A stretch of 55,309 bases of DNA, from the NCBI GenBank assembly GCA_910585605.1, contig CAJUFL010000025.1, positions 1 through 55,309 on the forward strand, written 5' to 3'. The notes beneath the pieces were generated by a model, which worked only from the letters and a program-made list of their open reading frames with translations, was not told where the DNA came from and searched no databases. The DNA is from an uncultured Lachnospiraceae bacterium. GTDB lineage: Bacteria; Bacillota; Clostridia; Lachnospirales; Lachnospiraceae. Of this stretch, positions 16,202 through 26,500 are shown one piece after another (position 1 is the stretch's first letter; the number at the start of each line of letters is the position of its first letter). The translations under genes and the position numbers were made by a program.

Positions 16202-16971
16202 AAATATTTGATACCCATGCACATTATGATGACCGGGCATTTTTGGGAGAGCAGGAATTCCTGCTTAGGCAGATGCACAGGGAAGGAATAGAGTATATTG
16301 TCAATATCGGCTGTTCCATGGAAAGCTCCAGAGTGATTACAGAGCTTGTAAAACAATATGATTTTTTGTATGGCACGGCAGGCGTGCACCCGGAAGACGC
16401 GGGCACTATGACGGAAGAGGATTTGGCAGAGCTGGAGGAGCTTTGTAAGGCGGATAAGATACTTGCTATCGGGGAGATAGGTCTGGATTATCACTATGAC
16501 GAGCCGCCAAAGGAGATTCAAAAGAAGTGGTTTGTCTGTCAGCTGGACCTTGCCAAGCGTGTCAAGCTCCCGGTAGTCATTCACAGCAGGGACGCCGCAA
16601 AGGATACATTGGATATCATGAAAGCAGAACATGCGGGGCAGACCAATGGCGTCATTCACTGTTTTTCCTATGGTGTGGAACTGGCAAGGGAATATCTCGA
16701 CATGGGATATTATATTGGGATCGGCGGCGTGGTAACCTTTAAAAATGGAAGGAAATTAAAGGAGGTAGCGGAATATACGCCTCTGGATCGGATTGTATTG
16801 GAAACAGATGCCCCATATCTAGCACCGGTGCCATTCCGGGGGAAACGCAATTGTTCTTTATACCTTAGATATGTGGCAGAAGAGATTGCCGGCATAAAGG
16901 GGATTTCTACAGAGGAGGTATGTGAGGCGACTTTCGAAAATGCTAAGAGGCTGTATAACATTTTGGATTAA
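16198..16971 (+). CDS. tatD: TatD-family metal-dependent deoxyribonuclease
   Basis: The 257-residue TIM-barrel hydrolase shows all TatD metal ligands: DTHAH at residues 5-9, GEIGLDYHY (Glu), PVVIHSRDA (His), HCFSYG (His) and LETDAPYL (Asp). TatD proteins are cytoplasmic 3'-5' exonucleases implicated in DNA repair and DNA turnover; some act as tRNA or peptide hydrolases. The start overlaps the upstream stop. A hairpin with a T-tail follows about 90 bases downstream. Confidence 0.93.
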   Translation: MKIFDTHAHYDDRAFLGEQEFLLRQMHREGIEYIVNIGCSMESSRVITELVKQYDFLYGTAGVHPEDAGTMTEEDLAELEELCKADKILAIGEIGLDYHYDEPPKEIQKKWFVCQLDLAKRVKLPVVIHSRDAAKDTLDIMKAEHAGQTNGVIHCFSYGVELAREYLDMGYYIGIGGVVTFKNGRKLKEVAEYTPLDRIVLETDAPYLAPVPFRGKRNCSLYLRYVAEEIAGIKGISTEEVCEATFENAKRLYNILD

Positions 16972-17059
16972 GCAGGAGGGGAATAGAGGGAAGATAGATG
17001 TGTAATGTGATTTGAAAAATGGATATGGTATTGAAAGAGCAATGTAAAGTGAAAACAAG

Positions 17060-17094
17060 AGCTGTCATCTGCTGTGTGCGGGTGGCGGCTTTTT
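17060..17094 (+). terminator. Probable tatD operon terminator
   Basis: An 11-pair stem (17060-17070 with 17080-17090, several G-U pairs) is followed by TTTTT. Confidence 0.55.
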
Positions 17095-17357
17095 ATATCA
17101 TAAAAAGCTGTTCCGCCTTGCCTAGATATAAAAACAATTATGTGCATTTGTGCGAGAAGATAATGTCACTACTTGACCGCACTCGGTACGGCAAAGCAGT
17201 CAACTTTTCTATGAATAAGGATTTAGGGAGTTGATGTGGATTTGCGATATTCATTAAAATTATTTACTGATGATGTCTGTAGTAAAAATAACTAAAAAAG
17301 ATTGTTAAAAATATACAATGGATATCCCTTCAAATGTCGTGTATTATTATTTAAAAA

Positions 17358-17386
17358 TTGAAATGATAAAAACAAAGGGCTATATG
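17358..17386 (+). promoter_or_regulatory. Candidate promoter of the Rhs toxin gene
   Basis: TTGAAA at 17358-17363, a 17-base spacer and TATATG at 17381-17386 give a plausible sigma-A promoter with a leader of about 110 bases. TATAAT boxes at 17413 and 17451 lack clear -35 partners. Confidence 0.35.
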
Positions 17387-17502
17387 CATTTACTGCAAAA
17401 GGAGAATCCCCTTATAATCAGCATATTATCTGTCAGGGGTGATATTACTATATAATGAAATACTTCTTTGTGCAGAAACACCCACATAGGGAGGAAAACA
17501 AG

Positions 17503-20500
17503 ATGAACTGTATCAGAACAAAAGATGTTAAAACATGGGGAAAAAGGCTGCTGTCGTTTGTACTGGCTGCGGCCCTGGTGCTGGGATTAATTCCGGAAAG
17601 TGCCAGTGCGGCAGGGGCACAAAGAAATGTAGCAGATAAGACCATATACACATCGGGGGACTGTGAGATCACCTATCAGGAAACAAATGCGTGGGGAACC
17701 TATGTAAATGCAGATATCACCATCAAAAACAACGGAGAGGAAACGATAGAAGGCTGGAAGCTGGAGCTCCGGTATGACGGGAGCATCAGCAATATCTGGA
17801 ATGCGGACATACTTTCGGCTGAAGACGGGATCTGTACCATAACGGCAAAAGCCTACAACAGCACCATCGGGTCCGGGCAGACCGTATCCTTTGGCTTTAC
17901 GGCATGCGGGGAAAAGGAAAAGCCGGATGTGCCCCTTGGGATCTCGATAGAGGGGGAGGAAGAAGCCGCGACGCAGGAAGGGACAACAGGGCAGCAGACC
18001 ACGGAACAGGAGACGACGGAACGGCCGGGGGAGGATGGTCCGCATACCGGAGGCACCGTTACTGTCCCGGAGAAGTGGAAGGGCTTTGGCTATGCCCTGT
18101 TCACATCGGGGGATGAGACGCTGTCCCTTTACACGAACGAGACCAGCATTTATGGCAATGTACACAGCAATAAAGACTTCCATTATCAGGGAAATTCCAT
18201 TAAAGTAGACGGCACACTGGAAGCTGCCGGGAGCATTGACCTGAAGACGGCCAGCGGGAAGGACAGCCAGCAGGTGGGCAGGAAACAGGAAAAAGCAGAA
18301 AGCCTTGAAATGCCGGATATTACAAATGAAGTGTATGAGTATGGTAAGGAAAACGGAACAGTTTATGACAGGACGACGGATTTTAACAGCGACAGCATTG
18401 TGATGGAGAAACCGGTTGTAGTGGAGGGAAGTGCAGGTTTTCATGCGGCCACTTTTCTGGGAAAAGGGATCGTGTATGCCAGGGATTCCGTAACCTGTAA
18501 CGTGGGAACGCTTGCAACGCCGGAGGATTCCCGTGTGTTCATTGCCGCTGAAAACGGAAATATCACCTTGAATGGTTCTGATATCACGCTGAATGCCGTG
18601 CTGTATGCACCAAACGGCTGTGTCAGCATCAATGCAGACCGTGTTACTTTAAACGGACGCATCCTTGCAAAGCAGGTGAGGATCAACGGAAGGCTCATCA
18701 ATATCAAAGCAGGTCCCCATGACCTGGATATGCTGGATTTCCTGTTCCAGCCGGAAGCGGGGCTCCATTTTGATGGAAAGAAAAAGGAAAACCGGAAAGT
18801 GACCATCGATGTGGAGACAAATACGGAAGATGCCATCCAGGAAGACACGGTCTGGAGTATTACAAAAGATGGCAGGGAGGCAGGAGATTCCTATGCGGCA
18901 GATGAAGAAGCATCCAGTGCGTTCCACAGGGAAATGATCTTTAGGGAGGCAGGGACTTACCAGGTCAGCGTAACGGTCAGGACAGGCAAAGCGGATCACA
19001 CGGTGACGGAGGAGGTTGTCATTGAGAAGGATCTGGAACCTGCTGCCGCTTTTGAACTGGAACAGGGGTACTATTCCAGAGACGAAAAGGGAAATGCCAG
19101 GATCATCTTAAAAGATGCTTCCAGCTCGCCGGACGGGGACACCATCGGGCAGCGGATATGGACGGTTTATTATGATAAAGACAACAATGGGGAATTTACT
19201 GAACAGGAAGCATCGGTCTATAGTGATGAAAATGAGACAGAGCTTGTCATTGATACGGACAAGGTCGGCAGATATAAAGTCATGCTCACAGCAGTGGAGA
19301 CTTTTACCGACACGATCCCGAAGCTGATAACCGGAGATGCATATTTACGGGATGATACCTCGGAGTATGTGACGGAAAGCTGTGTCTTCGAGGTGGGAAA
19401 TGAGGCGCCACAGGCAAGGCTTTCGGTAGAGAAATCCAGGTCTGCGGATATCGTCTTCACCCTCGGGGATGCAGACAGGGAAACCCTGGATATCTACCGG
19501 GCAAAGGCAGAAGAGTTAAGGAAGGATCTCAAGGAAAAGGGTGTGGATGCAAGGGTCGATACGGTATCGGCTTCCATGCTGACCGCACAGGACACCTTTG
19601 CGTGGAAGGAATATGACCATTACAATTTTCCCGACAAGTTCCTGCCCAAACTGGAAAAGCATATCCTGTATGAAGGGGATGATATCCGTATGGTGGGATA
19701 TTCGGAACATGCATTAAATGATTTCCTGTATATAGCGGATGACAATCCTGGGAAGAAGACCTTTGAATTTGATCTTCAGAGGGACAGTACTGACTGGCAC
19801 AGCATAGAAGGGGGAGGCTTCCTCTTTAACACTGCTGTCAGTGATGAAAAAAATACGATCAAAGGTTTCTGCATCCTGGTCTCCCAGACCGGTCTGAAGC
19901 TGGTACAGATTGACTGCAATCATCTGGCCAATTTCCGGAATGGTGCTTACAGGTGGCTGCAGGATACGGGAAAGCTTCTCAGAACCTATCCCGTTGAAAA
20001 CCTGTATGGAAGCCATCATTTCAGGATCGTGGCAGATACAAAGACGGTCTCTGTATGGGACGGGGAAACCCTAGTCATTGATGATTTTGTCCTGCCTGAA
20101 AATGATTACGGGTACGGCTTTGGACCCATTACAAGCCATAACGTCCATGGCTGTGACCAGCAGTCTTACTTTACCTTCAAGAACATCAGGATGGAGACCA
20201 TGACCGGAAGCAGCCTGTCGGATATCGTGGCAGGCTATGGGTGGAGACCGGGTGCATCCCACTATGTTATCAGTTTAAGTGAGACTGAGGTGCCGGAGCT
20301 TGAGGAGACCGCAGACCTTGCGGCTGCCCTGATCCAAAATGAAGCAGTCTTTGTGGGGATCGGAAATGAAAGCAATGAAAACCAGTATAAGTCCCTGTTG
20401 AATGCTGCGGGGACGGGGGGCATTTATACAGAAACCGGTGAGATCGGAAAGACCATGGACAAGGTCAATGACTTCCTTGCGGAGGACATCCTTTCCCGGG

Positions 20501-23500
20501 ACTGTTCCGTGGACAGGTACCTGACCACGGATGATATCATTTCCTATGGGGGATACTATCAGGATGCGGAAAATGATGGGATCTATGAACAGCAGTGGGA
20601 GTATGAGTATGACCCATCTGTATTCGGCGGGGCTGCCGGGGAAGCCGGGCATATCGTAAGAAAGGAGAGCGAGCCCCTTACCACCTTTACAGAGACGGGA
20701 GCTTATGCCATCCGGCTGAAGGTCCGGGACAACCCGGCAGGGGACAATGATGCACTGGATTCCTACCGCTTATGGTCCGGAACGGAGGAATATGAGAAGC
20801 TTGTGGTGGTACAGACCCGCCCGGCGGCATCGGTAAAGGCAGAGGTTTCCGGGAATGCATCGGACAAGACTGTCTGCATGGTCAATACCATATACGAAGC
20901 ATCGGATGCCGACCATCCGGGCGATGCGGACAAGGGGATCCGGGAGGAATACTATGCTTATAAGAATGTGAAAGACAGTGGATGGACAGAGGGAAGGATG
21001 CCGAACCGTGTGACGGTGGGAGAAACGTATCTTGTGAAATACCGGGTAAAGGATGTGGAAGGCACATGGTCATTTCCTGCTGCTGCGGTAATCAAGACAA
21101 GGGATCTGTTAAGCGGCCAGGAGATAGAGGATACCACACCGCCGGAGATCTTCATCGAGGCTTCCAGAATGGAGGCGAAGGCAGGGGAAGAACTGCGGAT
21201 AGAAGGCTGGGCGTCAGATGATTACGGCGTGGATACCTTTACCATGTCCATCAACGGGGAAAAGGTGCTGGACGCCTTCGGACGGGTGCGCTATACGCCG
21301 GACAGGGCAGGGACTGTCACGGTAAAGGCAAGGGCAGTGGATATCGGCGGCAATGAGAGCGAAAAGGAGCTTGTCATCAGAGTGGCAGATGACCGGGACA
21401 GGACTGCCCCGGTGGCAGAGATCACCTCGCCATCGGCAGGCTCTGAGCTGGACTTCAACGTCCAGATCAGGGGAACCGCAAAGGACGAGACAAAGTTTTC
21501 CCGATATACGCTGTCCTATAAAGAGGAAAAGGACAAGGAATATACGGTATTTAAGGAAAGTGATGCCCCGGTCAGCGATGATATCTTAGGAAATCTGGAT
21601 ATCTCCGGCTTTACGGACGGAACCTATGAGATCCTGCTGGCCGCAGAGGATGCGGCAGGCAATGTGTCTTACTATGGGATCGTTTTGTACATTGAGACAG
21701 GAGTGACCAGGGGATACCGGTTAAAGGCGGAGATCACGGATGTGAGATACAATGAAGGGACGGATGCCGTGGACATTTACGGGACCGTGACCGGGGACGG
21801 ACATCTTGAACGCTACAGTCTGGGGTACCAGTACCAGGCAGAAGAGCTTTCGGAGATGACGGCTGTCTGTGAGGGCACGGAGGAGACCACGGAAGGACTG
21901 CTGGGGAGCATCCCGGCAGAAGGCCTTGTGCCGGGAACCTATCACCTGACCCTTGCCGTCACCGATACAGAGGGCAACAGCGGGACTGCATGCGGTGCAT
22001 TTACCTACAGGGAAGAGACGGAAGAAGGGGAAGGAGAAAAGGGACAGCCGGAAATCTCCATGGACCTGAATGCCCCGGAGGCAGAGATCACCGGGCTTAA
22101 GCTGTCCGATGACCAGGGATATGTGGAAATCAAAGGAACGGCAAAAGACGATAAGGAGTTAAAGGGCTGGCTGCTTGATCTTGCGGAGGAGGGAAGTGAG
22201 GAATATACGGAGCTCGCTTCGGGAGCGGAAGCGGTGGAGGATGCCCCGCTTGCCAGCATCCCGGCAGAGATCCTGGAAGATGGGTCTTACACCCTGTGCC
22301 TTCAGGCATGGGATGCGTACGGAAACAGTATCATATACAGGACAGGATTTACCTACAAAAAGGGCAGCGGCAGCCTGGAGACCGGAAACGGAACAGGATC
22401 GGAGGAGCCGGTGCCGGGAGAGCCGGTAAAGAAGAACTTTGCTGTCAACCTTTCCCACAGTGCGGCAGATATCGGAACGGAGGTTCAGGTACAGGTAACC
22501 CTGCCAGATAATGTGAAGGAAGGGACTTTACAGATCAGGCAGGGGGACCAGGTGATTTCCGAGGGAAGCAGAAAAGCAGCATTTACCTCTGACAAGGCAG
22601 GAACGGTCACCATCACCGCAGCAGGTGTCACGGAAGAAGGGGAGACCATTACTGCTGAAGCAAGGTGTACTTTTTATAACCTGACGGACAAGAATCCGCC
22701 GGCAGCAGCCATCACCTCACCAAAGACCGGCACCGTGCTGACCGGACCGGTGGACTTTTTGGGCTCTGCCTATGACGCCGAGGGACTGAACCACTGGAAG
22801 CTGGAATACCGGATGGCAGGGGAAAAGGAATATATCCTCTTAAATGAAGGGACAGAGCCGATAAAGGACGGCGTGTTGGGACATTTCGATACCACGATGC
22901 TGATGAACGGGCAGTATGACGTGAAGCTGACGGTGCAGGACCAGGGCGGTAATGTAAGAAGAGTGGAAAATGACTATGTAGTAGAAGGAGAGCTGAAGGT
23001 GGGGGCGATGCATATCGGGTTCACCGACATCACGGCACAGATGGGAGGCACCTCCGTATCCGCGAACCGCATGTATGACAGCCGGAATAAGGCAATGGGC
23101 GATTTCGGCATCGGATGGACCCTTGGGGTGCAGGGCATGGAAATCTGTGAGAGCAGCACGCCTTTAAGCGAAGGGTATGAGATGGTAAAGAGCGGTTCGG
23201 TCTTTTCCACCAGCTACCAGATGACAGAAACAGAGAGCCATGATGTGGTGGTTACCTATGGGGACGGCAGCAGCGACCGTTTTGAGCTGACCTTTACTCC
23301 GGAGAAACAGGCGCTTGTACCAATATCCGAGGTGAAGCTGGGATACAAATGTGTGACAGACCAGAAGGTGAAGTTAGAGTTTGCCGGGGATACCACCGCT
23401 TATGTGGCAGGCAGTGAGCTGATGTTCTATGATGAAGCCATGGAGGATGCCCGCTCCTATAAGCTGACCACAGAGGACGGAACAGAGATCTATATCCGGG

Positions 23501-26500
23501 CAGGAAAAGGCGTCTATAAGATGGAGGACCGTGACGGCAACGTCATTACCGTGGATGAAGACGGCTACCATGCAGAGGACGGCAGGAGCATCACGTTTAC
23601 CAGGGATGCGGAAGGACGTATCGTGAAGGCGGAAGACCCGGCAGGAAATGTGACCCGCTATGCTTATGATGATGCGGGTGACCTGGTGTCCGTAACGGAT
23701 AGTGCAGACCGTACAGTAACCTTTACCTATGACAAAGAGCATAACCTTGCTTCCATCACTGACCCGATGGGGGTGGCAGTGGCAAGGAATGAGTATGACG
23801 ATGACGGAAGGCTCATTGCGACTATTGATGCGGATGGGAACCGGGTGGAATACGACTATGACGTAGAAGGCAGGACCCAGTCCGTCAAAGACCGCAGGGG
23901 CAATACGACCGTCTACACGTATGATGATAACGGAAATGTATTGCAGACTGTGGATGCTTATGGCAATAAGACTACTAACAGTTATGACAGAAACAATAAC
24001 CTGCTTACGGCTACCGATGCAAAAGGAAATACCACCGGTTATGCTTATGATGCTTCCGGCAATGTTACCCAGGTAACAGCGGCAGACGGCACGAAAGTGA
24101 AGAGCACTTATACTCAGGAGAACCTTGTCTCCTCTGTCAGTATGGCAGACAGGACGGTGATGGCAATGGAGTATGACAGCAAAGGCAGGATTGCTTCTGT
24201 AGAGGATGCGAATGGCAATGAAACCACCTACAGCTATACTTCGGATGGCAGGCTGACGGGTCTTGTGGACTCCATCGGGGAATACCAGCGGGTAACTTAT
24301 GACAGTGAGGGAAATGTGGCTTCCACCGCCAACGGTGCAGGGGAAAGTGCGTCCTATACTTATGATAAGGATGGCAGGGTGACCAGCGTTACCGTCAGCA
24401 GGGAAGAAGACGGGGCAGTAAGGACTGCTACCAGCCACTACAGTTATAATGCGGCAGGGGACATTACCGAGAGCATTGATAATGCGGGAAATGTCATAAA
24501 ATATGAATATGACGATAACGGCAGACTGACTGCCTCTGTGGATGCCAAGGGCAGACGGATCACTTATGCCTATGATGACATGGGGAACATGACAAAGACC
24601 ACTTATCCTGACGGCACCTTCGAGACCTTTGCCTATGATGCCAATGGCAACAACGTGGCTGCCACAGACCGGAATGGTCTGGCTGTTACCATGGTTTATG
24701 ACAAACTGGACCGCATGACCGAAAAGAGATATGCAGACGGCACCAGGGAAAACTATGTTTACGATGCTGTAGGAAATGTAATGGAAATGACCAATAGAAG
24801 CGGTGCCAGGACGGTCTATACTTATGATGAACGTTACCGCAATACGGCAGTCACGGATACCTATGGAAATGTGACATCCTTTGAATATGATGCTTCGGCA
24901 AGACTGACAAAGCGGGTGGATGCCAAAGGAAATGCGGTCACCTACACGTATGATGATAATGGCAACATGACGAAAACCACCTATGCAGACGGAAACAGCG
25001 TGACCAGTGAGTATGATGCAAGAAACCGTATTACCAGACAGGAAGACCCAAATGGCAATGAGACCATTTATACCTATGACGGGGCAGACCGCCTCACCGG
25101 GGTAACCGATGCTTACGGCAGCAGCTATACCTATGGGTATGATGGAAACGGCAATCTGGAAACGGTGACCGATGCCAATGGAAATGTGACCCGGTATGTA
25201 TATGATGATGCGGGAAGGGTAAGTGCTGTAACCAATGCATTAGGCAAGACCATGGAATATGCCTATGATGAGACCGGAAATCTGGTACAGTCGAAGGATT
25301 ATGCAGGAACGGTGACAAAGTATGCGTATGATGATATGGACCGTATGGTAAAGAAAACCATAGGGACAGACGTAACGGAATATACTTATGATAAGAACGG
25401 TTTACTGCTTGCTGTAACTGACAAGTCAGGAACGGTCCGGTACACCTACGACAAATATGACCGTCTGGCAAAGCGGACGGATGAAAAAGGCAGTACCTTA
25501 TCTTATACTTATGATAAAGCAGGCAGGCTGGAAACCTTTGACAACGGTTTTGGAACTACCACTTATGAATACGACCTGCTTGACCGTGTGACGAAGGTCA
25601 TTGACCGGAACGGGAAGGCAACCCTGTATGAGTACGACGAATTAGGAAACCGCAGTGCAGTCCGCTACCCTAACGGAAATGTGGTAACTTACACCTATGA
25701 TGCCTGCCAGCGGCTGAAGGAAGAATGTGCCGTTAATGCAGATGGTGTGCAGATTTCCAAATACAGCTATGGCACCGGCAGGGCAGGAGAACGTACTTCC
25801 GTAACGGAGACCAACAGCGGCGTAGAGACGGAGATTACATATAAGTATGACAGGTTAAACCGTCTTGTAAAGGAAACCATTGAGCGGAACAGGAACAAGC
25901 TGACTTATGAATACAGCTATGATAAGGTGGGCAACCGCACGGAAAAGACGGTAGCCATAAAGGGAGATATTCTGGCACTGGCAGATGTGGATTTGGAAGA
26001 AGTACAGATAACCGAAGGGACAACGACCTATGCCTATAATGCACTGAACCAGCTGGTTACAGAGACTTCCCCAGAGGGAAATATCGCCTACATGTATGAT
26101 GCCAATGGAAATCTTGTAAAGCAGACTGGCAGTAAGGCAGCAGATTATGCGTATGATAAGGAAAACCACCTGACAAGGGCATCCATCCGGCAGGGGGACA
26201 GTGGGATCATCGAGGAGTATACCTATGATCATGCAGGAAACCGTACATCCAAGACGGTAAATGGGAAGGATACGACATTCTATGTCAATGACACCAGTGG
26301 GGAGCTTGCCATGGTTGTGGCAGAGACAGACAAGGATGGAAGGGAAACGGCATACTATACCAGAGGAGAGGAGCTGCTCTCCGTGGAAAGAGGAGGGGCA
26401 GTATGGTATTATCTGTACGACGGACATGGAAGTGCCAGAACTTTAACAAATGAGGCAGGACGCATCACAGACCGCTACAGTTATGATGCATACGGAAACC

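Larger units (their letters stand above)
16972..17502. other. Gene-free spacer before the Rhs island
   Basis: This 531-base stretch holds the tatD terminator (17060-17094), an imperfect palindrome around 17174-17203 (TTGACCGC with GCAGTCAA), a candidate promoter for rhs at 17358 and an AT-rich leader. A 71-codon frame at 17019-17234 crosses the terminator and has no ribosome binding site. I see no gene here. Confidence 0.6.

Noticed and set aside
15350..16240. 296-codon open frame on the minus strand
   Set aside because: It is antisense to the 569-residue membrane protein and tatD, with histidine/isoleucine-rich nonsense composition.
17019..17234. 71-codon frame between tatD and rhs
   Set aside because: It crosses a terminator hairpin, has no ribosome binding site and no protein-like pattern.
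23374..24438. 354-codon open frame on the minus strand
   Set aside because: It lies wholly inside the YD-repeat part of rhs, has no ribosome binding site, and arises from the repeat's codon bias.
23600..26400. Regularly spaced DNA repeats suggestive of a CRISPR-like array
   Set aside because: The repetition is at protein level (YD repeats of about 20-21 residues) inside one long reading frame, with degenerate DNA repeats and no spacers.
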